NCBI GenBank assembly: GCA_973895155.1
Contig: OZ316895.1
Coordinates: forward strand, 24,366,001 to 24,430,000
Origin: Marsupella aquatica
Taxonomy: Eukaryota; Marchantiophyta
Reading direction: 5' to 3'
Length of the DNA: 64,000 nucleotides
Below the pieces are notes generated by a model. That model had not been told where the DNA came from. It saw nothing but the letters and a program-made list of their open reading frames with translations, and did no database searches. This document shows, piece after piece, positions 23,285 through 34,822 of this stretch. The position numbers were made by a program, and so were the translations under genes. The first letter of the stretch is position 1, and each line of letters begins with the position of its first letter.

Positions 23285-26200
23285 TGTATCTTGAAATTTT
23301 ATCACATCACCATCGGGTTGTCTTTGTTGAGAGGTGTATTGTGAGGTATTGTAAAATATTTGACTGATTAAACAACCACTCAAGCTCCTGATCGAAGAAC
23401 GTCGGATCAGTTCTTTCTGTGTTGTTTATTCTTTCCCAGTATTATTTGGTGTTTGTTGTTTGCGGATCGGTGGAGTGCTGCAATGCCCGTGTTCTTCACA
23501 GAACCTGATTATGATAAGAGAGGACATATGTCACACTGATTGCTGTTAGAAGGACAGCAATCAGTTGTCAAAGCAGTTCATTCTGGATCAAAGGCGTGAG
23601 TGAATACCGAAGCTCAAAAGCAATAAAAAGATTGAAGATAATAACGATCAAAACTTTTGATGCGACAAATGCTCAAGGACAATAAAATAATTTTGAGGAC
23701 AACTCAAACTCTAGAGGAACAAAGCAATTGACGATACCAGAGTTTCTTCTAAACTTAGAAGAAAAATACTCGACTAGACACACGTAAGATAGCAAGCAAA
23801 GGGTGAGGACTTGGCTGCTCGTTACCCAGTTGTTTTCTTCCGTCTTTGAGAAAAGGAAACAGTCGTTGAAAAGACAGATAGCAAGCACAGAGTCTTGCGT
23901 TATTAGTAGAGCAGTTGAAGACCCCTACAGAACCATCAATTTATCCAGCGTACCACCCACACAGGCAGAAAGGTAAGTTAGAGAGGAAAGCAGAAAATCA
24001 CTTCCGATAAACACAAAACGTCTACTTTTGTAGCTCCTGGACCTGACTTGTCATCCGCGCGTGTGGATGTATTTTTGGCATGAACACCAGCAACGTAGCA
24101 CCTGTTTGGTATTTCCCACAATAGCCTCAAATCGAGCGTTGGTGTATTTTTCGACCATTCTGGTTGCAAAGGACTATAGTACTTAGCTTGGATCTTGCAC
24201 AGGTTAGCAGGAGCCATTGATTCTCTTAACTAGACCCATAATTGATGGTTCACTGTACTACCTCTTTATTTGCTTTGTGCTTGCACTGCTTGTGAGTTTT
24301 ACAAAAACTACTTTCAAGGGAGGAAAAGTTGATTCAGGACAGCCAGTTTCAGATGTTTGAAACTTTTCGGCAGGAGCATTGCCGTCAACAACTCGAAATC
24401 CCTTCGCAATTCGTTGTTGGCTCCTACGATATGCTCGCCCCAGTAGACGCCCAAACTGTAGACTGAGAATTGAGATTTCTACTGCGGAGTCGACGAGTCG
24501 TCGAATGTGAGCACAGCATATCGCTGTTCATGACGTCTTGTGGATTTTCTTTGCTTCTAATGACGTCAAATGCGCACTGTCGTCAAAACGTCATGCAATC
24601 CCTTCGCAATTCGTTAGCTCCTTAAGGCAAAGTTGTAGAGAATTGTTACTTGGGAGTCGAGTAATTTGGAGACAACGAGATGGCGGATTATGTGGGCGGA
24701 GCATGTCTGTCCATAATCAGTCTCTTGTGGATTTCCAATGCATATATGTGCGTCTAGCCTCGTCACAATTTCCTCAGATCTGGCCCAAGCGCTCACTTCT
24801 CGTCCTCGTCCTCGTCCTCGTCCAGGGTTTCTTTCGATATTTCCGTCCAATTTTGTAGATTCTCCTATGTCGAGGCTCAGCAAAGCAAGCGAAGTTCAGC
24901 GTCTGTCCGTCCCTTCCTCCCTACCTCCCTCCCTCCCTCCTGGCCCTGTCCCCCTAAAGTCTCCCAAGCTCTCTATTAAATACTCTTGTGTCAATTGTTT
25001 CGCCACCGGGTATGACTGCAAGTGTGCCGGAAGTTGAGTTGTTGCCGGTTTGAGAAAAATTATCCGCGACCCCACCCCCCTCGCTTTTGTTTTGAGGAAT
25101 GGGTCAACACATAAATAGGCTACACAGGGGGGAACGTATGATGGCGCATTGCAAAATGACAGTTTGTTAACTGCGAGGCAATCCTTTTTTTGTTAGTATT
25201 CTTTAAGCTTGTTTGCTACTCACTTACAGGGCTCACACTTGTACTTCAACACCGTGCTAGTTGTTTCCTAGCAAGAAAATTTCTAAACTGCAGCTGTCAA
25301 GCTCGGCGTCTTCAATTGAGTCGACTTGTTACCTAGCATTGACATTTCTGAACTTTCGGCTGAGCTGTCAAGTTCATCTTTTTCACTTAGGAGTCTTCCG
25401 CAAAATTCACAACTGTTCACTGCTGCCAGCAATAAGTCTGGCTCAGAGGTTATGAGAAAAGCACTGCTACGTGTCACTAGAAAAGAAACTTGTGAGCTTC
25501 TTGCAACCGCGCACACAGATCTCCTTCATTTGAATCTTCTTCGACCCTCCCCGTTTGTTCATTGTGCTCAGCCATAATCCTGGCGAGTCTGGATCAGAGG
25601 TTCACTATTCTCAGCCATAATCTTGGCGAGTCTGGCTCGGTTATGAGACTTATCGACCGTGAACGAGCTCAAGACGTAATACGATTTCGGGCACCCTCTG
25701 ACCAGCCTAGCTGGTGCTTTGTGATGGTAAAAAACACTCAAGATTTCCATGACCTCCTCTGGGCTAGGGCTGTAATGCGTTAAAGGGTTACAGTGTATGG
25801 GTTTTAATACAATTACAAATAAATTCCCTCCGGTAAAGACCGACAACCAGACTACTAAATGCTAATCGAAAGAGAAAATCTGCCAATGGCCCTTTTCATT
25901 CCATTGACCAAGGCGTCATTAAAAACAAAGCATATCAATGCTGGGACTTCATCTACGGCTAGTCGGGTCATAAACTAAAGTCTCACAGTAAAACTCACTC
26001 TCCTCGCAAGGATCAGACTGCCACTAAAACGGGAATTTGATGCAACTACAGGAGTCGTCATTCCATCAATTGATTAAATCTGACGAGCAAGGAAACCGAT
26101 TAACTTGCATGTTCACGAAACTAACTCCTAGGAAGACACGGTGAGAGAAAATTAGTAGAGCAAGGAAACCAATTAACTTCCATGTTCGCAGAAGTAACAC

Positions 26201-27155
26201 ATAGGAGGAGACGGTGAGAGAAAACCAGATAGCTGCTGATTGAAACACAGAATGAGGAAAGAGCAAAACAGACATTAAGAAGCCAGTGAATCATTTGAAA
26301 ACTTACGTAACGGTTCGTCAGCCTGGACCCCTCCTGCACAGAGCTATTTAGTCTAAGGCTTGACTAATTTTTCAATTACGTACCATCAATCAGAGAATTC
26401 GCAAATCCAAACGGATATATACATCAAGTAGACGGAGATTCCTCTCTTTTAATGAAACTAAGCTGTTTCACAAAAAACAATCACTGACGTCAATGAAATA
26501 TGGTTCCCCTAGACGAATGGAGAGAAACACTTCCTACCTTGTTATTCAAAGCAGCTGCGAAAATGGTCACGTATACAGAGTGCGGAATAATAAAAGAACT
26601 TGCAACGGGTCAAGGTAGCAAAGATTCTGGTTCAAGTGAAAGCATGATCGCTGAGCTTGGGCGATCGTTAAATTAAAGGTGGATCAATGCAATCTAGTAT
26701 ACAGGGCACGGTTCTCAAATTTCTCTCCACAGTCGAGAGCAGCCAAGTAAGGTGGGCAATCGTTGGGGAGAACTTATGCTTCTCCGGTGAAAAGCAATCA
26801 AGGAACAATGCATGAACGAGACTTTGAGAAACTCATGGGAGAAACCAATCAGAGGGGAACTACCTGGACCTACCCGAGCCCCGACGGCAACCATCGAAAA
26901 GCCGTTGCAGCTTTTGAAGGGTTAGAAACAATCCAGGTGGAGAATGCTTCAACCAAGTCGGTCCAAGCGCTCACTTCTCTTCCCACTCTAGACACGCTTT
27001 GCACATTTCTGCCGGCCTGCCAAGGGGCGGCAGGCTTTCTCACTCCTGTCGTCAGCTCTTGAAGTGAACATGCGTTGAATACTCATCCTTGCAAAACACT
27101 GGAGGAGCGTGTTTTTCACGGAAATTTCGGTTCATATAGTGGACCTACCTACAAG
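23285..27155. other. Intergenic region with small duplications
   Basis: No gene recognised. Local duplications: GAGCAAGGAAACC(G/A)ATTAACTT units at 26086 and 26158 (72 bp apart), CTCAGCCATAATC(C/T)TGGCG at about 25568 and 25612, and ATCCCTTCGCAATTCGTT at about 24398 and 24597. A short run of CTCGTC repeats lies near 24798-24822. An open frame at 26763-27062 (99 codons) has no recognisable domain. Confidence 0.5.
26086..26230. repeat. 72-bp tandem duplication
   Basis: Two diverged copies of GAGCAAGGAAACCRATTAAC and so on, each ending ACGGTGAGAGAAAA. Non-coding. Confidence 0.8.
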
Positions 27156-29357
27156 CTAGTGAAGACCTTCAGAACCCGAGTTTCCGCCACTGGTACTGTG
27201 AAAGAAAATGCTATTTAGCCCTGAAATGAGACTAGTCGATGGAAAAGAATCTGAGGAGCTCGAATTGTCCGGGGCAAGAGTACTTCCATCCTTGGACAAG
27301 CTTATTCCACTACCTCCGGGATTAGGACCCCGGTTGTTCAAGCCCTGCAACCCATTTCTGCCTAGTCCCATTCCACTCCCACCGCCCAGTCCCATACCAT
27401 TCCCAGCATTCATATTCCCTCCACCCGAGAGTTCATATCCCGAGGTATCATTACCCGGACTGGATATCGATGAAGGGCCTGGGCCTACACCCATCTCAGA
27501 CACATCCAGCGCCCCAGAGCCATCCCCATCGTTGAACGGCATGGCCGGCGTGTGCCCTGCAAACAAACCAATGTGTCCGAACAGCTTGTCTTTCCTCGAG
27601 AAAGTTGTTCCGCAGGAACATTGCCACTTATCACACCCACAATGCTTCTCGTGGGTCTTCAGATCGGCCACAACCGAGAACTTTTTGGTCTTGCACTTGT
27701 TGCACGTCAAGATCTTGGGACAATGGCTTCTCCTGTAATGATTCTTAACGCACAACATCGTCTTCAACGGCTGGAACTTGCGATGCTTCTTGTTGCGCTT
27801 GCAACCCACGTACGGGCACGAGAAGCGTCTCGGTCTGATGACGGTCATGTCATGGGGCTTGTCTGGCCTCGCCAAGGCTGCCGGGGTCTTGTATTCGTCC
27901 CCATGGCCTCTCATATGCATTCGCAGGTTGGCATCCCGCTTGAATCCTTTCGTACAAATCTCACAGAAATGAGTGTGCTCGGCGAGAATCTCAACGGCTT
28001 CCATCTCCACAAGGTCGTACGAACCAGGGACAAGGTTCTCAGCGTCGCCGTCATCGTCGTCATCACGAGTACCTCCAACATCATGATCGTCCACCGGCGA
28101 GGTCGTCATACCTCCAGAGTTGACCAATCTATTGTTGCTCATGTGTGACATGTCTCCTGCCATCCCAGTGACTGATCCGCCCCTGTTGATCTCATTTCCA
28201 ATCTGGTTGCTACTCCGCGGCGAACCCTGCTTGGTACGAACCACCATACCCGAGTTCATGTTAGTCACCACCGAAGCTCCATGGTTAGCAGTGACTTGCC
28301 CTCCTCCGAAATTTTGCGCTCCACCTGCCGGGGAAGACTTCGGTTGGACACCGAGTCCTTGACCTAGTCCTTGACCTGCTCCTGCGTTCGAAGAGGAGTT
28401 ATTGCCTGAGACACCTCCGTCGATCCCGGCAATCTGGTTTGCGAGACTGGTCGCCGTGGTGGTTCCCATTTCCACACTCACCCCATTGCCTCCCCCTTGA
28501 AGTTGAAGAGGAGGGAAATTGTTTCCCATGCCGCTATTTCCTCCCGAATTGCTATTCCCCGGCGCAGACCCGTTCTGCTGAAAGAAATTGAAGGCAGGTG
28601 TGCCAGACGTCCCGAAGATCTGGCTTAGCTGATGAGGATCTGAGAGAGGGGGCTGCGGTAAGCTCATGTTCTGCGGTTGTTGCTGTTGTGACTGCTGTTG
28701 TTGTGGCTGCTGCTGCTGTGGTTGCTGTTGCGGTTGCTGTTGCGGTTGCTGTTGCTCTGGCTGCTGCTGTTGCTGAGGGAACATGTTCGCAGCGACTTGA
28801 GCTATCTGAGAAATGGCCGCAGCAGCTTGTTGCTGGACGGCCAAGTTGGGCGACTGCTGGCTCTGAGCCATGTAAGGAACTATAGCCTGGAGCCGAACGA
28901 TGTTCTGCTGTATTGTATTGAGAGCATTCATGATATATTCCGAGGAAACACCACCAGACGGTGGCGCCATCGCTAGAGACGCCTGCTGCTGCTGCAGCAA
29001 TTGCTGGCTCATGTACCACTGGTTCTGATTAAAGTTCTGCCCGGCTGCAACGAGCGAGTTCACATTTTGCAAGTTCGAAAATCCTGCTTCATCGCCTCCA
29101 TTACTACCGTTCGTCTGGACCTTGGAGAAAGGCTGCGAAAGTGCTGGGGCAGCGAGGGAAAAGTTGATGTTTGCAGGGTTCGAATTATGTTGATTGTTTT
29201 GGTGGTGCTGTTGCTGCTGGGCCGAACCGAAACTGTTGAGCTGATGGCCCAGAAGAGAGAAATTTGGCATGTTGCCGTTGTTCCCGGCCGAAGCCCCTCC
29301 CCTCGGACTCGACGGGAGCCTCCCTTCGGTAGCCTGCCCTGCTCCTTGCTGCATCAT
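27156..29357 (-). CDS. STOP1: STOP1-like C2H2 zinc-finger transcription factor
   Basis: A 733-residue protein. Residues ~450-605 carry the zinc-finger block typical of SENSITIVE TO PROTON RHIZOTOXICITY 1: [40 protein letters not shown], then [51 protein letters not shown] and [24 protein letters not shown]1 is a nuclear activator of proton and aluminium tolerance genes in Arabidopsis (499 residues). This one is longer because of low-complexity flanks: a Gln-rich segment at ~193-230 (QQQP units), Asn/Gly/Ser-rich linkers, and a Gly/Asn/Ser-rich tail after ~610. The coding part has no intron. Two adjacent ATGs open the frame (MMQQGAG). An acidic [11 protein letters not shown] stretch precedes the fingers, as in other STOP1 proteins. 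The target genes here are unknown. Confidence 0.9.
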   Translation of the reverse strand: MMQQGAGQATEGRLPSSPRGGASAGNNGNMPNFSLLGHQLNSFGSAQQQQHHQNNQHNSNPANINFSLAAPALSQPFSKVQTNGSNGGDEAGFSNLQNVNSLVAAGQNFNQNQWYMSQQLLQQQQASLAMAPPSGGVSSEYIMNALNTIQQNIVRLQAIVPYMAQSQQSPNLAVQQQAAAAISQIAQVAANMFPQQQQQPEQQQPQQQPQQQPQQQQPQQQQSQQQQPQNMSLPQPPLSDPHQLSQIFGTSGTPAFNFFQQNGSAPGNSNSGGNSGMGNNFPPLQLQGGGNGVSVEMGTTTATSLANQIAGIDGGVSGNNSSSNAGAGQGLGQGLGVQPKSSPAGGAQNFGGGQVTANHGASVVTNMNSGMVVRTKQGSPRSSNQIGNEINRGGSVTGMAGDMSHMSNNRLVNSGGMTTSPVDDHDVGGTRDDDDDGDAENLVPGSYDLVEMEAVEILAEHTHFCEICTKGFKRDANLRMHMRGHGDEYKTPAALARPDKPHDMTVIRPRRFSCPYVGCKRNKKHRKFQPLKTMLCVKNHYRRSHCPKILTCNKCKTKKFSVVADLKTHEKHCGCDKWQCSCGTTFSRKDKLFGHIGLFAGHTPAMPFNDGDGSGALDVSEMGVGPGPSSISSPGNDTSGYELSGGGNMNAGNGMGLGGGSGMGLGRNGLQGLNNRGPNPGGSGISLSKDGSTLAPDNSSSSDSFPSTSLISGLNSIFFHSTSGGNSGSEGLH

Positions 29358-31323
29358 GGTTCTGGTCCTGTACTACTTCCAGTTTACCTTTCACTCCTTG
29401 CCACCATAAGTAGCAGAACACCCTCCAAGCTGATGCCACACAACAGCACCACATGATAAATGCTCAACTCATTTGTGTCTCACTACCCCAGCAAGCCATG
29501 GTGTGCATCAACCAGATCTATTATGATACACTGTAATGTACTCGATCTAACCACAGATCATGCGGAAGAGTACATGACATGGCAATATATTGAGAGCTAA
29601 AAGTCGACCAAAGTAACCAGGGACAAAACCAATCGCTGCATGTCTGTAGAAACATAAATACGACATCATATGTTTCGATAGACATCATATGTTTCTTACC
29701 AATAGCTGTTTATCTATAGAAACATAGATAGATAAGACATCACGTTCGGACAACAGTTACCAATAGGATAAATTAAGGGCACTTGAAAACTTCTAGAGAA
29801 ATACAAGTCGAATGGGTAGATGAGGAATTACTGTACGAGACACTACAATAGCACACATAACAATAACAGTCCCGGAGAGACAAAACGAGACCCACTAACG
29901 GGACTAGAGTGCGAAGTTATGGAAATGAACGCACTGTATTTTAGAATAAGAACAGAAACTGACAGAGCGGATGCTCTGTCAATTGTGCCTCTCAAAACTA
30001 CTGCTTTTGAACACCACTACAGTTTGGTCGCCAGCCCAACAACGTGCACGCTGCGTCGCTGCTGCCGCTCCAAAGCACTGGTCCAGCTCCAATCATCCCA
30101 ACGCAGCTACATGCGACAGGAACCACCAAGTCCTTCGAAGGTATCAAAGTCGTTCCAGACCTCACTGTGGACAGAGACAGAAGCAACTGTCATTCAGACA
30201 TCCACAGTAGCCATAAGATGTTCCTACAAACGGAACAAGCACGGAGCTAGCTATCGACTTGGGTTTGACTTCCAGCAGATTTGAGCCATCAAGACTTGAA
30301 GGCATTTTCGGACTGAAACATGATCAGTAGTCTCAACTCAGAAGGAACAAACAATCATCAGGGCCAGCCTGTACCAAACTCCACGGGACGCAACCATCGA
30401 TGAAGCAAACAGATCACGATCCAATAAATACATAAGATGAATGGAACCATCCGTCCTTGATTCGGTATTACTAAGCGAAGCGAGGCTGGCCTAGCTCCGA
30501 ACTCCCCCCTAAGCATCACTATTTCTCTGACGACGATCACACTCCTCGACAGCGCGCACAGACTAATACAACAGCGCAGACTCAAATCATCAGTCCAACC
30601 TGCAAAGGACTGCGAGCCACTGACTCGATCACGTGATTAAACACCAGGCTCATCATCACCACCTCTCGCGGGGAGTGAAGCCAACCTGCCAGGGCCTGGA
30701 AGCCACTCGGCCACGGAGATATTCAGCAGGCTTGTCAACGCCTATCATTGGAAAGCAGCTGAGCCAGGTATGATCAATCTAGACAGATGAAAGGAGTACG
30801 AAAAACTCCAGATTGCCCAGTTTCGACATGGCCAGTAACCTCACCCTCTGGCAGGGCAGCCTCGCAACGACTGCTCTGAGACCACTCCCCACTCACATCA
30901 CAAGTTCATCAGTCTCATCTCGTCACATCACAGCTACACTTGAAGTGCTTCCAAACATGCGACACGAGAACGGGATCGAAGCACATGAGTGGACGAGCTA
31001 TCTCACACAGACCAGACAGACTCTCTCACAGACCGATCCTGCCCACCTGCTTCGACGGTTTCCCCCGTTACCATCGAAGCATGGACAGAAGGTTGTTTCG
31101 ACACCCGACAAGGCCGTGCCATAGATGAAGAGTCAATCCGTCTTCGGCCCACCTGCTGCTGCGACGGGTAACCTAGCTACCATCAAAGCAATGGCGGGAG
31201 GTCTGGAGTGGAGACGAACTGAGATAGGAAGGAATGAACGAATTTTGCAATCCAAGAGCCAGAGAACCTTTTTCCTTTCGTCACCAGTTGTTGTTGTACG
31301 TGGGGATCGGGGGTGAATCTCAC
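29358..31323 (-). other. Probable 5' leader/intron region of the STOP1-like gene
   Basis: No independent gene is recognised. On the minus strand a possible acceptor (GTACAG) lies 10 bases before the ATG, and a good donor context (CAG then GTGAGA) occurs at 31324/31323, so a leader intron of about 1.9 kb is possible. Open frames here (29820-30284, 30813-31316) have no domain. Confidence 0.35.
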
Positions 31324-31677
31324 CTGATCATTTAAACCTTCCACGAGGTATTGCAAGACCCACTTCCGACCGATCTGAAGAAACCGGCTCCTCTCGGTTG
31401 TGAGCTTCAATCGTCTGCTGCTGGCCCCTCCTCGCTTCCTCCCATCGGAATGAGTGGAGTAGAAAGCTGCAAATCGCATTACCTCCTTCCCACGCCTGAC
31501 CATCCCTCGAGCTCCCGGCGGCACCCCACCCAGCTGGCTCAACCTTTCTTCGCTTGCTTGGCTTGCTGCCAAATCCTGTGCTTGTTTTGTTCTCCGCACC
31601 CACTCGACCGGGTCTTTCGTAGATCTATCGTCTTCTGAGGGATGCATTGATGACTGCACGATCGGTGCTCCTGCCAT
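31324..31677 (-). other. Candidate upstream exon or leader ORF of the STOP1-like gene
   Basis: A 118-codon open stretch (MAGAPIVQSSMHPSEDDRST at its start) ends exactly at a consensus splice donor (GATCAG then GTGAGA). Its charged composition (EWVRRTKQAQDLAASQASEE) looks protein-like, but I recognise no family. Joined to the acceptor just before the STOP1 ATG it would not be in frame with STOP1. It is therefore a leader exon, an upstream ORF, or chance. Confidence 0.3.
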
Positions 31678-33974
31678 CAGTATTTTACTGCTTTAGTGTC
31701 AATCAAACTACTCAGGTAAACTCTATAGAGCCCGCTATAGAGGTGAAGATACACGCATCTCCCTCTCGCATTAAAAACACTCGTCTCACTCGCTCACTAA
31801 AAAAACAATTTGAGAATAGGTACACTCTCGAACGGGCGAACACCTTTTCTTTTTCTCCATAGAATCCTCCCTCCCTCAGGCGCGTCCCACCTCCTGACCT
31901 GTGATTACTTGCACTGCTGCACAACTGGGACCCTAGTGCTCTCATGTGAAACAAATATGCTGTTCTGGCAGAAAAGCTTTTCATTTCCCTGTCTAGTGTC
32001 TCCCAAATGTCTCCCAAATGTCTCCCAAACTACCCTGTATTATTAAAGTGCCCAGCACACCAAGATTAATTCTTATGCAATATTATTAAAGTGCCCAGCA
32101 CACCAAGATTAATTCTTATGCAAATTAGTATACTGGCCAAGGTATTGTATAATGTGAGCAAACAGGAATTTTGTTAACAATGAGAGTGTTGTTAAGGAGA
32201 CACTAGTGATTTTAAGTTTCTCTTGCTTTTTATGAATCCAGATAGCTAGCAAGTTTGCTAGCAAAAGGAGGAGTCCCAAAAATGTATGTTATCCACCAGG
32301 TTCTTGTTAGCGAGTCAATTCGAGATGGAAAATTAGGGGTCATGTGAGGAAAAGTTTTACTGTTTCCTTGCACATCACAATGACCCATACCGGTCCCTGT
32401 TGCCACTGGCTTACCTTAGCCTGTTGTGACCCCCCTCGTTCCCCGTTCCCCTTTCCCCTCCCCCCATTGTGGGGCACAGCTGCAGGCCCGGGAGGGGCAA
32501 AAACATATCATGCTGCGCCTAAGGCCAGTGGCCCCTCCCCTTTGGCTCGATCAACTTCTTGCCCAGGGAAAATCGCAGCATTCTGTGTCTTTTTGCGTGA
32601 ACAAATGATGGGGCAAAAAACCACAAGTTTTCTTGCAATTTCCTGAGAAAAAATGAGAGCCAAATCATTGGGGTTTTTGTGAGGGGAGTGTGGAGCAAAA
32701 AAATGATGTGGTCTTGTCCCTCCTGTGCCTGTAACTGTGCCAGAAGGGGAAGGGGAGTTGCCACGGGTTAAGGCTAGCTGGGAGGCTAGCCAATGACGCC
32801 TCACCACATGGCAATGGAACCCAGTCTCTAGTTAATACTAGTGTGTATACAAAATGGAGGATGAGTTAATAATTGATTTTGTTTGGGGGGCACATTGATA
32901 ATTTGGGTAGTTTGGGGGACACGTTAGTATAAAGCTAGTACATTGCAGAAATCAAGTTGTTTACTCATATTCTATGCTCGAAGACTGCAAGCTCATCAGT
33001 GATCGCCCTACACAATGCCATCACTCAGGAAAACAAGATCCACTTACCATGGTTACATACTGGTTTTCTTCTCATTTCAAGCTCTTTTGTTTTGAGTTTT
33101 CCCTTTGGCTTTTTCATTTTGGTCTGCAGACTGATACTGTATGCTTAGTTGGTTGCCTTTGTACCCCTTACAGCGGCAAGGTTCCCTTCATTCAATGCCT
33201 ACCATACATACAAATGGGAAAAGAAGAAAAATAGTACATAAGTATGCTGGGGCCAGTGGACATCAAGGTCTCCAAGAATGGCAGGTGATGTGCTTGCCTT
33301 GGGAAGTTGTAGGCCATGATGACTTGCATGTGACTGGGTCAGTAAACCTGCTTTAATTTTCAATTCCCAAAAGACCTGAAAAATTAAAACTTTGATAACA
33401 ACGATATATACTATCAAATTCTTGGTAGAGCAGATAGAGTTTAGGTGCCTTTCCTTAATTTCTTAAAACTCCACTTGGGCTGTGCAGCCTTTGCTTGCTC
33501 AATTTAAATATTTTTACCGCTAACGAAGAGTAGGTAGCAACTGAATGTCAACAAGACCTTTGGTGAAAGTTTACGTAAATAAAAAAGTTCCTAATTAAAA
33601 GTTTATTCTCTTATGCCGTCAGACATGATGTCACTTTTGCTGAAAAGGGTACACGAAGATATTCCTAAATTACATTCTCTTTTGTCGTGCCTTACGCTCT
33701 CTGCTTATTCAGCAATTAGTGAACGACTATTAATAAATACAGCTACAATCAATTTGTCATGATTATTTATGGTTTCAAAAAGAGCTCAGGGCTGGGTTTC
33801 CCATCTTCAAACAATAGGCCCAAAATGAGTTCAAAACAAGAACTAAATAGAAATGTTCAATTCTGGCTCGAGATCATGAAGTCACTTAAATGATTTATTT
33901 TACAATTTTCTTTGGGCCTTTGTGAACCTGGAAATCTTCCCTTTATGTCCTTGTTGCGTTACCTTCATTTCAGG
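31678..33974. other. Intergenic region
   Basis: No gene recognised. A 43-bp tandem duplication (TATTATTAAAGTGCCCAGCA onward) occupies 32038-32123. ATGTCTCCCAA is repeated at about 32007-32030. Short open frames near 32344-32807 lack domains. Confidence 0.5.
32038..32123. repeat. 43-bp perfect tandem duplication
   Basis: TATTATTAAAGTGCC begins at 32038 and 32081, and both copies end TTCTTATGCAA. They appear identical, so the duplication is recent. Confidence 0.95.
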
Positions 33975-34019
33975 AGTTTTTATCCTTGGACCCCATCCGT
34001 TTCAGGCAGATCTTGCTGG

Positions 34020-34822
34020 GTGTATGCACGCTTTCACCCTCTCCCTCACCGAGACACCTGACATGGACCGAGCTCGGATTCTTTGTTCCAGAGGGAAGGG
34101 CACAGGAGGATGGCTTCAGGCCAATCCAGTCAATCCTCATCTGCGGATGTCTTCAGCGGAGTTCTCGACAGCCATGCGTCTTTGTATGGGGCTGCCTCAC
34201 CCACTTCTTGTTGGTTTACCTCCTTCTTGCACTTGTAGGAAGCCTTGTAATGCCACAGGTGTTCATCTTCTTCGGTGCAGTTTGGGCGGCGAAACCATTT
34301 TGTTCACGATGTTGTGAGAGATACGACTGTTCAGGTTCTCTCTGGCTCTTTGGTCAGCATGCGGTGGGAGGTGGTGCTTGAGTTACCTGGTCCTCCATCA
34401 CAGCAATTACGGGTGGATCTTACCATGGTCCATGAGGGTCAACGTACTTTGGCAGATGTAGTAGTGGCAAACCCATTGCGCCAAGACATCATTGGGACAG
34501 CGGCAACAACGGCCGGGGCAGCGGCATCATAGCGGCAACAACGAAGGAGGCCAAATATGCTGCCTGAGCTTCATCTGATAGCTTCCTCCCCCTTGCCCTT
34601 GAGATATTTGGGCATCTCCACCATCAATTCGACGGGCTTCTTCGACAAGCTGCTCACGATGTTCATAGCCGGATGGGTCCCACTGGACCCCCGCTATCTA
34701 TTCTGACCACACACTTTCGCCAACGCATTTCAGTCACCTTACAGCATGCTCAAGCTCGGCCCATCCATCGTCGATCTCTGACAGTGAGTGCTAGTGTGCC
34801 TCCACAACGGCTAGCCCCCTAG
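34020..34822 (+). pseudogene. Non-LTR (LINE-type) retrotransposon ORF2 C-terminus, decayed
   Basis: Encodes the terminal domain found after the reverse transcriptase in a class of plant/algal LINEs. In order: GGWLQANPVNPHLRMS, EFSTAMRLCMGLPHPLL, a Cys/His knuckle (CTCRKPC, then TGVHLLRCSLGG), VHDVVRD, the TLADVVVANPLRQD segment, FLPLALEIFGHLHHQFDGLL and FRQRISVTLQHAQARPIHRR. A one-base frame break lies near 34290. In-frame stops follow at 34530-34532 (TAG) and about 34563 (TGA). The RT and endonuclease parts are missing, and no poly-A tail was found. It is a dead 5'-truncated or internally deleted copy. Confidence 0.75.

Noticed and set aside
27552-28148. Plus-strand 198-codon frame antisense to STOP1
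   Set aside because: Opposite strand of the conserved zinc-finger coding region. No independent family resemblance.
28552-29019. Ala/Thr-rich and Val/Ala-rich open frames over the STOP1 gene (both strands)
   Set aside because: They are shadow frames of the CAG/CAA-rich Gln tract of the STOP1 coding sequence.
33199-33417. Short minus-strand frame near 33.3 kb
   Set aside because: No domain, no splice context, and composition expected of AT-rich non-coding DNA.
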